NCBI GenBank assembly: GCA_026390815.1
Contig: JAPLFH010000033.1
Location: 240,460 to 304,459, forward strand
Length of the DNA: 64,000 nt
From: Ignavibacteriales bacterium
Lineage (GTDB): Bacteria; Bacteroidota; Ignavibacteria; Ignavibacteriales; SURF-24
Direction of reading: 5' to 3'
Positions 35,181 through 43,317 of this stretch are shown here, piece after piece. Below the pieces are notes generated by a model, which was not told the DNA's origin, ran no database searches, and saw only the letters and a list, made by a program, of their open reading frames with translations. A program made the translations under genes and the position numbers. Position 1 is the first letter of the stretch. Every line of letters starts with the position of its first letter.

Positions 35181-36359
35181 ATGATTGATCAAATTAAAAA
35201 TACAAGTTTTGCAACAACAACAAACAGCACCAAGACAATTTCGATAACTGGGCAAAGCCTGCCAGAAGTAAATTCCCTTGTTATGTTAAAGGTAATTGAA
35301 AAGTTGGGCGGCAATTATAAAATTCTTATTAATGGAAACCTGTTCCAGGCAAAACTTCCTCTTAAGCTAACAGCAGGAGAAGAAGCAATTGCCAAAGTGT
35401 TATCCACAAAACCTTTCACGCTTGGATTGAATGACTTACTAAAAACCCGGAACATGTCATCAGAAAACATTTCTTTACTTTTATCTATGCTTGGGCTAGA
35501 ACAGGATGAAAAAAACATTCGCTTTATTAAAAAATTAATTTCTTCAAAACAACCGCTTAGAAAAGAAAAAATAAAAAGAGGTATAGAGTTTTTGGAAAAA
35601 ACCAACGGGGAAGTTGATGAACTTCAACTTGCACTTCTTGTTAGAGTTTATGCTTTTCAGAATGATTATTTCGATTACATGGCAGAGAGCCATAATTCTT
35701 TTTTTAAATATTCATATTCTCAAATCATTCAAAATATTTTCGGGTTGGTTAAGCAGTTGAATTATGAATTTTCTAATAATACGGTTACCCAAATAGTAAA
35801 CAATTATTTGGTTTGTAATTATTCATTGCTGGAAAATGAAAACAAGCTACCGGTCTGTTGCGAAGAAAAACTTCTTGAGATGATTGGTATTGTTGCTTTT
35901 GAAAGCGGAAATAATTCTTATCCGTTTATTATAAAAGAAATTTGTGATAGCTTAAAGAAAAATATCACCTTATTGATTATTCAGACTGCGGTATACAACT
36001 ATTTCGGATTATACCCATCGTTTATTATTCTACTTCAGGAAAATAAATTTAACTTAATTGAATTCAATTCATACAAAGAAAAGTCTGATAAAGATGAAAA
36101 TTATTTCAAGTTTGGAATAAAGATTCCGACCAACAATCCAGATGAAATATTGTTGAAGGGATTTTTAACAAAAGAATTACTCTATACAAACATTTTTTTT
36201 ATGGGAGAAAAAAAGCATAAACATGAACTTGAATTAACTAAAACATCAGAAGAGTTTCATTTTAAGTATAATCTGGATGCATACATAGGTATAAACGAAA
36301 ACCCGAAAAACAATAATATTTCAATTTGGAATAGCAACATATTAACAGGAACTTATTAA
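35181..36359 (+). CDS. FliK-like / YlqG-like protein of unknown function
   Basis: A 392-residue protein. The N-terminal part has VMLKVIEKLGGNYKILINGN, then LFQAKLPLKLTAGEEAIAKV, a small beta domain resembling the N-terminal region of some Firmicutes FliK-like/YlqG proteins. A helical middle (about 95-290) is followed by a beta-rich C-terminal part with FGIKIPTNNPDEILLKGFLT. It may be a second hook- or rod-length related factor, but the canonical FliK C-terminal domain is not seen. It lies just upstream of flgF and flgG, with a 67-residue protein between. The call is tentative. Confidence 0.5.
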   Translation: MIDQIKNTSFATTTNSTKTISITGQSLPEVNSLVMLKVIEKLGGNYKILINGNLFQAKLPLKLTAGEEAIAKVLSTKPFTLGLNDLLKTRNMSSENISLLLSMLGLEQDEKNIRFIKKLISSKQPLRKEKIKRGIEFLEKTNGEVDELQLALLVRVYAFQNDYFDYMAESHNSFFKYSYSQIIQNIFGLVKQLNYEFSNNTVTQIVNNYLVCNYSLLENENKLPVCCEEKLLEMIGIVAFESGNNSYPFIIKEICDSLKKNITLLIIQTAVYNYFGLYPSFIILLQENKFNLIEFNSYKEKSDKDENYFKFGIKIPTNNPDEILLKGFLTKELLYTNIFFMGEKKHKHELELTKTSEEFHFKYNLDAYIGINENPKNNNISIWNSNILTGTY

Positions 36360-36362
36360 TAA

Positions 36363-36566
36363 ATGAAAAACGATTTTTTCCAAAGCATTGCAATGCATTC
36401 AAACGTATTAGGAATAGATATCGCCAAAGATTATTTCCTTCAAGAAGCATTAAAGGATTTGCAGAAGGAACAAAAAGATAAAGAACGTCTTTACAATATT
36501 AGTTCAACTTTAGTACGAATGATTTATCGAATAGAAAAACTTAGCAATGGAGAAATAAATGATTAA
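36363..36566 (+). CDS. Small protein of unknown function upstream of flgF
   Basis: A 67-residue, charged, helical protein with no signal peptide, containing QEALKDLQKEQKDKERLYNI. It starts 3 nt after the FliK-like gene and overlaps flgF by 8 nt, so it is embedded in the operon. It could be a small export chaperone or an adaptor, on size and helix content alone. I do not recognise it. Confidence 0.55.
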   Translation: MKNDFFQSIAMHSNVLGIDIAKDYFLQEALKDLQKEQKDKERLYNISSTLVRMIYRIEKLSNGEIND

Positions 36567-37266
36567 GAGCATTTATTCGGCTGCACAAAACATGCGGTTT
36601 AAAATGAAAGACATCGAGGTTATTGCAAATAACCTTGCTAATATAAATACAACAGGATATAAAAGAGAATTACCATTTGCAGAAGTTTTAAGCAGAGCGG
36701 AAAATAAGAATACAAAACAGCTAACTGATTTTAGTGAAGGTGTTGCAATCACAACCGGCAACCCACTGGATTTATCTATTAAAGGCATTGGATTTTTTGT
36801 TTTGCAAACCGATGGAGGCGATATACTAACACGCAGCGGAAAATTTATGATTTCTGAGGACGGTTATCTATCCGACGAAAAAGGGAATAAAGTTCTCGGT
36901 CAAAAAGGTGCCATCAACTTATCTGATATTCTTTTAGATCAATCCACAACTGTAAAAATAAGCGCTGATGGTGAAGTGAGAATAGGTGAAAAAATAATCG
37001 ATAAACTTTTAGTTGCTAAAATTGATGATCAGAAAAATTTAATTAGAACTCAGGATCAGGGATTTGCTTATGAAGATGGTGATTTTGAAACAGCGGATGA
37101 ATCCGGGTACAACATTTTTCAGGGCTATATAGAAGAATCAAACGTTAATCCAATTCAGGAAATGCAATCAATGATTGAGATAAACAGAGATTTTGAATCA
37201 ACACAGAAGATGATTGTAGCGTTTGATAATTTTTTAGGAAAAGTAAACGAATCTGGTAAAGTTTAA
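36559..37266 (+). CDS. flgF: Flagellar proximal rod protein FlgF
   Basis: A 235-residue rod protein of the FlgF/FlgG family. The N-terminal signature is YSAAQNMRFKMKDIEVIANN, then LANINTTGYKREL; central DLSIKGIGFFVLQTDGGDI; and C-terminal GYIEESNVNPIQEMQSMIEI with REFE-like NRDFESTQKM. It precedes flgG, which is longer and closer to the distal rod protein, so FlgF is the natural name here. Confidence 0.93.
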   Translation: MIKSIYSAAQNMRFKMKDIEVIANNLANINTTGYKRELPFAEVLSRAENKNTKQLTDFSEGVAITTGNPLDLSIKGIGFFVLQTDGGDILTRSGKFMISEDGYLSDEKGNKVLGQKGAINLSDILLDQSTTVKISADGEVRIGEKIIDKLLVAKIDDQKNLIRTQDQGFAYEDGDFETADESGYNIFQGYIEESNVNPIQEMQSMIEINRDFESTQKMIVAFDNFLGKVNESGKV

Positions 37267-37280
37267 TAAGGAGAAATGAA

Positions 37281-38078
37281 ATGTCTACACGTGCATTAAG
37301 AACAGCGGCTTCCGGTATGTATGCTCAGCAGGTTAACATCGAAACAATTTCCAACAACATTGCCAACATAAATACAACAAGTTTTAAAAAGAACCGGGCG
37401 GAATTTAAAGATTTAATGTATCAGGAGGTTAATACAAGTTCGCTTAATTCATACGTTCCAGGTGTTAATGAAAGCCCAAGTTCAAAAATACAAATTGGAA
37501 ACGGCATTCAACTTTCCTCAACACAAAAGATGTTCACACAAGGAGATTTACAAAGTTCAGGTAATCAATTTGATGTTGCGATTCATGGCGAAGGATTTTT
37601 TCAAGTTAGAAAACCGGACGGATCATTTGCATACACAAGAGATGGTGCCTTTAAACTTTCTGCCGATGGTTCGCTCGTTACTTCAACCGGCTATATCCTG
37701 GAACCAGGCATTCGCCTTAACAGCGATGTATTAAGTATGCAAGTTACCCGTGACGGTAATGTTTCTGTTGTTGAAACCGGTGGTAATACGGTTGACCTTG
37801 GTACAATGGAACTTGCAAAGTTTGTAAATCCAGGTGGATTGGTTGCTATGGGTGATAATATGTATTCCGAAACAAAAGAATCCGGTGCGCCAATTCTTGG
37901 CAATCCCGCTCAAAATGGATTTGGAGAATTACAGCAGGGATTTCTTGAATCATCTAATGTTGATATTGTTGAAGAAATGGTTTCTATGATTACGGCGCAG
38001 CGTGCCTATGAAATAAATTCTAAAACGGTTAAAACTGTTGAGGACATGATTACTATGGTGAATAATCTTAAGCGATAA
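37281..38078 (+). CDS. flgG: Flagellar distal rod protein FlgG
   Basis: A 265-residue distal rod protein. It has RTAASGMYAQQVNIETISNN, then IANINTTSFKKNRAEFKDLM, and the typical ending GFLESSNVDIVEEMVSMITA, QRAYEINSKTVKTVEDMI. Near-universal length (E. coli 260). A strong AAGGAG ribosome-binding site precedes the ATG. The 70 nt after it show no hairpin, so flgA is probably in the same transcript. Confidence 0.97.
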   Translation: MSTRALRTAASGMYAQQVNIETISNNIANINTTSFKKNRAEFKDLMYQEVNTSSLNSYVPGVNESPSSKIQIGNGIQLSSTQKMFTQGDLQSSGNQFDVAIHGEGFFQVRKPDGSFAYTRDGAFKLSADGSLVTSTGYILEPGIRLNSDVLSMQVTRDGNVSVVETGGNTVDLGTMELAKFVNPGGLVAMGDNMYSETKESGAPILGNPAQNGFGELQQGFLESSNVDIVEEMVSMITAQRAYEINSKTVKTVEDMITMVNNLKR

Positions 38079-38148
38079 ATATAAAATTTAATGAACGTGG
38101 AATAAAGAATTAATAATTCAGAGTTCAATATTCAAAGAAAAAATTAAA

Positions 38149-38838
38149 ATGATTAAATGTTTGATAACAATATTGCTTTTTTTATCTGTTGGAAACCAGT
38201 ACATGGCAGCAAACAGCGGTGAAAATACTTTTACCCGTAAGCTGGAAAATTATCTGGGCAAAAATCTTTCCCGGTTTGAAAAGTGGAGTTATGAATTAGT
38301 TTCTAATAACAAAAATAGCTTAAGTCAATCTTCCAATATTGAAATTGATACAGAAAAAGTATTCAATAGAATTACCAGTTATGGATATGTACCGGTAAAA
38401 GTATTGCAGGCAAATGGAAAAATGGTTTCTTCTTTTATTACCGTACGATTCCATTTATATCAGAAGGTTCTATGCTCATTGAAGAAAATAAAAAATTCTT
38501 CAGCTTTATCTGTTGAGGATTTTGAATTAGTCCTAATGGAAGTATCAAACCTTAAGGATAATCCAATCTGTAATTTGAACGAAATTATAAACTACCGGGC
38601 AAAGCTCAATATAATGGATGGGGCAGTTCTTCTTGAAAGAATGATAGAAAAAATACCGGAAGTTATGGCTGGTGATAATGTAAATGCAGTGCTGGATAAT
38701 GGAGATGTTTCAATTTCTTTTTTAGCTAAAGCAAGAACGGATGGAAGAATTGGTGATGAGATTAAAGTTGTTACCAAAGAAAAAAAAATATTTACAGCTA
38801 AAGTGGTTAGTGCGGGTAAAGTAATCATTACGGAGTAA
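38149..38838 (+). CDS. flgA: Flagellar P-ring assembly chaperone FlgA
   Basis: A periplasmic chaperone for P-ring formation, 229 residues with a signal peptide (1-21, cleaved near NQYMAANSG). The C-terminal SAF/beta-clip domain (about 145-229) contains AKLNIMDGAVLLERMIEKIP, then GDNVNAVLDNGDVSISFLAK and ARTDGRIGDEIKVVTKEKK, typical of FlgA. It precedes flgH and flgI, as expected. It shows that the cell has a P-ring and a diderm envelope. Confidence 0.9.
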   Translation: MIKCLITILLFLSVGNQYMAANSGENTFTRKLENYLGKNLSRFEKWSYELVSNNKNSLSQSSNIEIDTEKVFNRITSYGYVPVKVLQANGKMVSSFITVRFHLYQKVLCSLKKIKNSSALSVEDFELVLMEVSNLKDNPICNLNEIINYRAKLNIMDGAVLLERMIEKIPEVMAGDNVNAVLDNGDVSISFLAKARTDGRIGDEIKVVTKEKKIFTAKVVSAGKVIITE

Positions 38839-38842
38839 AATT

Positions 38843-39412
38843 ATGAAGAGAATATTAATAATGATCATAATTATTTCTGCGGGTGTATTTGCGCAGGATA
38901 TGCGTCCGAATGCATTTAGCTCTTTATTCTCTGACTACAAAGCTAACCACATTGGCGATGCAATAACAATTTATGTGGTCGAATCATCTTCTGCCAGTAA
39001 CGAAGCAGAAACAAGCACCGGCAAAACAAGCGATTTGGGTCTAAGCGCTTCTGCTAATGTTGGCAGCGGCGGTATGCCAAAAGTAGATGCAAGTATTGGT
39101 TCAAAAAATAATTTTCAAGGAAGCGGCTCAACAAAATCCAGCGGCAGGGTAACAACAAAAATTAGTGCAATGATTGATTCAGTTTATGACAATGGAAATC
39201 TTAGAGTTAGAGGCAGCCGGAAAATTGTAATTAATGGCGAAGAACAAATTATAAGCATTAAAGGAATTGTTAGACCAATCGATATCCAAACAGACAACTC
39301 CGTTCTTTCATATAATATCTCAGAAGCCGAAATAATATTTGAAGGAAATGGAATGATTCAGAAAGCGCAGGGACCAGGCTTACTTACAAAACTTTTTCAC
39401 TGGCTTTTTTAG
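38843..39412 (+). CDS. flgH: Flagellar L-ring protein FlgH (no lipobox cysteine)
   Basis: The L-ring protein of the outer membrane, 189 residues. Family features are present: HIGDAITIYVVESSSASNEA, SSGRVTTKISAMIDSVYDNG, NLRVRGSRKIVINGEEQI, and IVRPIDIQTDNSVLSYNISE. The signal peptide ends GVFAQDMRPN. There is no cysteine at the expected cleavage site, nor anywhere in the protein, so it cannot be lipidated like proteobacterial FlgH. Confirms a Gram-negative type envelope. 8 nt separate it from flgI. Confidence 0.93.
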   Translation: MKRILIMIIIISAGVFAQDMRPNAFSSLFSDYKANHIGDAITIYVVESSSASNEAETSTGKTSDLGLSASANVGSGGMPKVDASIGSKNNFQGSGSTKSSGRVTTKISAMIDSVYDNGNLRVRGSRKIVINGEEQIISIKGIVRPIDIQTDNSVLSYNISEAEIIFEGNGMIQKAQGPGLLTKLFHWLF

Positions 39413-39420
39413 GCGGTATT

Positions 39421-40512
39421 ATGAAACGACTAATATATTTTTTATTGATAATTATTTTTTCGGTTAGCTCTTATCCGCAAAGAATAAAAGATGTTTCTTT
39501 TTTCAAAGGTGTTTCCTCCGAACAGTTAATTGGTTATGGACTTGTAGTTGGTTTAGCCGGCACAGGAGACAGCTACAGGTCTTCTTTTACTGTCCAATCC
39601 GCAATAAGTATGTTAAAACGATTTGGCATTACAGTTCCGGATGTTAGTCTTAGAACAAAAAATGTTGCCGCCGTTATGGTTACATCGCGCGTAAGCAATA
39701 ATCTTAAAACTGGATCTGAGTTTGATGTTAATGTATCATCAATGGGTGATGCAACAAGTTTAATGGGCGGTACATTGTTGATGACTCCGCTTTCCGGTAA
39801 AGATGGTAGTGTCTTCGGACTTTGCCAGGGTGCTGTTTCAATTGGCGGATTTGATATTAATACTTCCACCGGAGGAAGAACTGCAAAGAACCATGCTCTT
39901 AGTGGAAGAATTCCAAATGGTGGATTATTGCAAAAAGAAATAACCGTTGGACAAATGAATAATCAGGAAGTGAATTTAGTATTAAAAAATCCTGATTACA
40001 CAACCGCAAACAATATTGTAAATGCTATCAATCAAAAACTTGGCGGCACAGGTGCAGCAGCAGTTGATGCTTCAGAGATTAAAATTCAGGTTCCTGCAGA
40101 TAAGCAAAGCAATTTGCCGGAATTTTTGGCAGAGTTAGAAAGTATTCAGGTTTTAACAGATGCAATTGCTAAAGTTGTTCTTAATGAAAAAACCGGTACC
40201 ATTGTAGCTGGTAGTAATGTAAAAATTCTTCCTGTAACAATAACTCACGGAAGTATGAAGATAAATATTAAATCGTATCCAATGATTTCGCAGCCAGGTG
40301 CTTTTTCCCAGGGAACAACTGCCGTGTTTAATAATCTTGTTCCAACTGTTGAACAGGAAAACAGCAATTCCGTTTCAATTCAGGGAGCTTCTAATGTTCA
40401 GGAAGTTGCAGCAGCGTTAAATTCTTTAAAAGTTACTCCGCGTGATATTATTGCAATCTTCCAGGCGATTAAGGAAGCTGGAGCGTTAAATGCCGAGTTG
40501 TTGATTATTTAA
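39421..40512 (+). CDS. flgI: Flagellar P-ring protein FlgI
   Basis: The P-ring protein, 363 residues, with a signal peptide (1-20, ending SSYPQ). Signature sequences include LIGYGLVVGLAGTGDSYRSS, then FTVQSAISMLKRFGITVPD, NVAAVMVTSRVSNNLKTGSE, and the C-terminal ALNSLKVTPRDIIAIFQAIK with EAGALNAELLII. Length and motifs are standard. Confidence 0.97.
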   Translation: MKRLIYFLLIIIFSVSSYPQRIKDVSFFKGVSSEQLIGYGLVVGLAGTGDSYRSSFTVQSAISMLKRFGITVPDVSLRTKNVAAVMVTSRVSNNLKTGSEFDVNVSSMGDATSLMGGTLLMTPLSGKDGSVFGLCQGAVSIGGFDINTSTGGRTAKNHALSGRIPNGGLLQKEITVGQMNNQEVNLVLKNPDYTTANNIVNAINQKLGGTGAAAVDASEIKIQVPADKQSNLPEFLAELESIQVLTDAIAKVVLNEKTGTIVAGSNVKILPVTITHGSMKINIKSYPMISQPGAFSQGTTAVFNNLVPTVEQENSNSVSIQGASNVQEVAAALNSLKVTPRDIIAIFQAIKEAGALNAELLII

Positions 40513-40526
40513 AATTTACCTTCACC

Positions 40527-40576
40527 TAATTTCATCTATTGTAAGGAGTGAAATTAAGATGGCAGTAAAAAATTAA
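40527..40576 (+). promoter_or_regulatory. Hairpin-displayed ribosome-binding site and mini-ORF before flgJ
   Basis: TAATTTCA (40527-40534) / TGAAATTA (40549-40556) is a perfect 8-bp stem whose 14-nt loop carries AAGGAG. A 5-codon frame, MAVKN followed by TAA, starts at 40559 with this site and ends at 40576. It is in the same frame as flgJ (40586), nine nucleotides before its ATG. This may be a leader peptide that couples or limits flgJ translation, or the relic of a longer flgJ start interrupted by a stop. Confidence 0.4.
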
Positions 40577-40585
40577 AAAAAGAAA

Positions 40586-41398
40586 ATGGACGAACTAAAA
40601 CTAAAAATAACAAATCCGCTAAAACATCTTGAGAACAGTGCAGAGGTTAATTCCCGGTTTTCACCGGAAAAGAAAGAGAAGCTTGCAACTGCTGCCAAGG
40701 ATTTTGAATCGTTGATGACCCAAATGATGTTGAAAAGCATGAATCAAACTACCGGTGGATTATTTGGAGAAGAAGGTTATGGCGGCGATACGATGGATAC
40801 AATCTTTGAATCTGAAATTTCTAAGTATATGACTAAATCCAAAAGCCTTGGAATTGCCGAGACTATTTATAAAAAGATTACCGGTGAAGATCTTCCTAAT
40901 TTAAAAGTGGAATATCCTGGTGTTAATAAAACCAAAATCAATGATTTTATTAGAAGCTATTCTCCGGATACTACTAATTCGGTAAAACCAAGCGGGCAAT
41001 CGTTAGAAAGATTAGACAAATTTGAACCAATAATTAATGAAGCCGCGGATAGTTTTGGCGTTAGCCCAAACATTATTAAATCCATTATCCTTGCAGAATC
41101 TGCTGGTAATGAAAAAGCTCGTTCAAGTGCTAATGCTAAAGGGTTAATGCAATTAATAGACTCCACGGCTTCAAATATGGGCGTAAAAAACGTTTGGGAT
41201 CCAACCCAAAATATTCAAGGTGGCACTAAATATTTCTCAAAATTGCTTCGACAATATGATGGGGATTTGAATTTAGCTTTAGCTGCCTATAATGCGGGAC
41301 CAGGGAATGTGGATAAGTATAACGGAGTTCCGCCCTTTAATGAAACTCAGACTTATATAACGAGAGTGTTGGGCTACTTAAAACACTTTGAGGAATAA
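40586..41398 (+). CDS. flgJ: FlgJ-type rod-binding protein fused to a lytic transglycosylase domain
   Basis: A 270-residue fusion. The N-terminal rod-binding domain (about 28-95) has AAKDFESLMTQMMLKSMNQT and YGGDTMDTIFESEISKYM as in FlgJ. The C-terminal part (about 150-265) is an SLT/GH23 transglycosylase with catalytic Glu171 in SIILAESAGNEKA, then ANAKGLMQLIDSTASNMG and LALAAYNAGPGNVDKYNG. Proteobacterial FlgJ instead carries a GH73 glucosaminidase domain. It should open peptidoglycan for the rod. No signal peptide: export through the flagellar route is likely. A 73-nt leader holds a hairpin and a mini-ORF. Confidence 0.93.
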   Translation: MDELKLKITNPLKHLENSAEVNSRFSPEKKEKLATAAKDFESLMTQMMLKSMNQTTGGLFGEEGYGGDTMDTIFESEISKYMTKSKSLGIAETIYKKITGEDLPNLKVEYPGVNKTKINDFIRSYSPDTTNSVKPSGQSLERLDKFEPIINEAADSFGVSPNIIKSIILAESAGNEKARSSANAKGLMQLIDSTASNMGVKNVWDPTQNIQGGTKYFSKLLRQYDGDLNLALAAYNAGPGNVDKYNGVPPFNETQTYITRVLGYLKHFEE

Positions 41399-41399
41399 A

Positions 41400-41855
41400 A
41401 TGAATACAAAAGAAATATCCAATTGCTTAAACACGGAATTGGAAATATTGAATAAATTGAAAAGCAGTGCAATGGAAAAACAGAAAGCATTAATTTGTTC
41501 AGACAGTGGCGGTATTGATTTGTTTACCCACCAGGAAGAAGCACTTCTTGCTGAATTAAGAAAAGTGGAAGCTGATAGATTGAAACTGCTTAATAATGTT
41601 AAAGATGAATTTCAACTTATGGAAATTAATAACCAGCAGTTTAAACTTAGCAATATACTTGCAGGTAAGATAGTAAAGGAAGATCTGGATACAATTACTT
41701 TGCAGGAATTTCATTTAAGAAACATTATTATTCAGCTAAAGGAAATTAATCAACAGAATCAATTATTGGTGCAGAACTCGTTAGAATTTATTAATGAAAC
41801 TATGCTAACACTTCTTGGAACCCGGAAACATTCGCTTGTTGATAGAAGAATATAA
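41400..41855 (+). CDS. flgN: Flagellar export chaperone FlgN
   Basis: A 151-residue helical protein with the FlgN pattern: an N-terminal helix LNTELEILNKLKSSAMEKQK, then LICSDSGGIDLFTHQEEALL and VEADRLKLLNNV, and the C-terminal helix with QQNQLLVQNSLEFINETMLT. FlgN is the chaperone for FlgK and FlgL, which follow directly. The ATG at 41400 is preferred over an upstream TTG at 41388 that overlaps flgJ. Confidence 0.88.
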   Translation: MNTKEISNCLNTELEILNKLKSSAMEKQKALICSDSGGIDLFTHQEEALLAELRKVEADRLKLLNNVKDEFQLMEINNQQFKLSNILAGKIVKEDLDTITLQEFHLRNIIIQLKEINQQNQLLVQNSLEFINETMLTLLGTRKHSLVDRRI

Positions 41856-41950
41856 TTTGTTAAATAATATTTTTTTTATAGTCACAAACTTTCGGGTTGG
41901 AATTAAACTTCAAAAAAAATTGTGCAAAGATACGCGGTTAAGATAAAAAT

Positions 41951-43312
41951 ATGAGTATTAGTAAAATATTAGACATTTCAAGACGCAGCTTATACGTTTA
42001 TCAAAGAGCTCTGGATATAACTGCTAACAATATTGCAAATGTTAATAATAAGAATTATACCAAGCAGCAGATTGTTTTTGGTACGGTTGCACCGGATAAA
42101 TCTGATAAGTTTAGTGTTGGTGATGGCGTAACCATTGCCGATGTACAGCGGCAAAAAAATCAGTTTACAGAAACCCAGATAAGAAACTATTCTCAAAATC
42201 AATCATACGATGAAAAAAAGGCAAACTTATTAGGCAACCTGGAAACTATTTTATCGGAGCCTTCAGAGCTTGGTCTTTCTAATCAATTAAATTTATTTTT
42301 TAACTCCTGGCAGGAATTAAGTGTAAATCCTCTTTCTACAGAACTTAGGGCAAATGTAATTCAAACTGCCCAAAACTTTTCTGATAAACTTCAAAAAGTT
42401 TATGATGGTTTCTCTTCGCTTAGAGGTAATTTGAAAGAGGAAGCAGTTGATAGTGTTAATCTTATAAATAAATACACTGAAGAAATTAAAACGTTAAATG
42501 AGGAAATATTTAGAGCAGACATTAAAGGTTTAAGCTCAAGCGATTTGCTTGATAGAAGAGATGAATTGATTATTGAGCTAAGCAAAATGGCTAACATAAA
42601 TGTTTCAATAGATAAAGATAATATGGCAAGCATTAGTATAGGCGGAGCTTATGCTGTAGATCGGTACCATAGTATTAAATTCAAAGCTGTTGAAAATGAA
42701 AATGGTTCTCTTTCAATTCAATCGGAAGACGGGCAGCGGACTTTACAGATTAATAAAGGATCCCTGGGGGCATTAGTTGAGTTATCCGGAAAAACTATTC
42801 CTGGTTATTTGAAAGTGCTGGATTCAATTGGTAATTCAATTATGAGTGCTGTCAATTCAGCGCATACAAAGGGTTATACAAACACACAACCTCCATTAAA
42901 CGGTATAAATTTCTTTGAAAGCTACGACTCCGGACAACTAAAGATCAACAAAAATATTTTAGATGATTTGAACTACATTGCAACATCGGCAGATGGAACA
43001 GGCGGAAATAATGATATTGCAAAACAAATAGCCGCACTTAAAGATGCTAATGTTGTGGATGGAATGAAATTGAGTGAAAAGTATTCCAACTTTGTGGGTG
43101 AATTGGCAAACAGCATAAATGGAAGTGCACATAATACCGATTCCTATAATTTGGTTTTGGATCAATTAGAACAGCAAAAATCATCCTATTCCGGCGTATC
43201 TACCGATGAAGAAATGGTGAATATTTTAAGATACCAGAAATCTTATGAAGCGGCAGCAAAACTAATTAAAATTGCAGATGATTTGTTTCAGACTTTACTA
43301 AATACGGTTTAA
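41951..43312 (+). CDS. flgK: Flagellar hook-associated protein FlgK (HAP1)
   Basis: A junction protein between hook and filament. The 453 residues show the N-terminal ISRRSLYVYQRALDITANN-like signature with IANVNNKNYTKQQIVFG, the middle INKYTEEIKTLNEEIFRADI with DLLDRRDELIIELSKMANIN, and the C-terminal VSTDEEMVNILRYQKSYEAA, typical of FlgK. A 95-nt gap precedes it in which I find neither a sigma-54 nor a good sigma-28 element. It is somewhat shorter than the E. coli protein (547). Confidence 0.95.
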   Translation: MSISKILDISRRSLYVYQRALDITANNIANVNNKNYTKQQIVFGTVAPDKSDKFSVGDGVTIADVQRQKNQFTETQIRNYSQNQSYDEKKANLLGNLETILSEPSELGLSNQLNLFFNSWQELSVNPLSTELRANVIQTAQNFSDKLQKVYDGFSSLRGNLKEEAVDSVNLINKYTEEIKTLNEEIFRADIKGLSSSDLLDRRDELIIELSKMANINVSIDKDNMASISIGGAYAVDRYHSIKFKAVENENGSLSIQSEDGQRTLQINKGSLGALVELSGKTIPGYLKVLDSIGNSIMSAVNSAHTKGYTNTQPPLNGINFFESYDSGQLKINKNILDDLNYIATSADGTGGNNDIAKQIAALKDANVVDGMKLSEKYSNFVGELANSINGSAHNTDSYNLVLDQLEQQKSSYSGVSTDEEMVNILRYQKSYEAAAKLIKIADDLFQTLLNTV

Positions 43313-43317
43313 TACAA

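Noticed and set aside
41856..41950. A FliA-type promoter before flgK
   Set aside because: A TAAA is present, but no CGATAA-like -10 box lies at the right distance.
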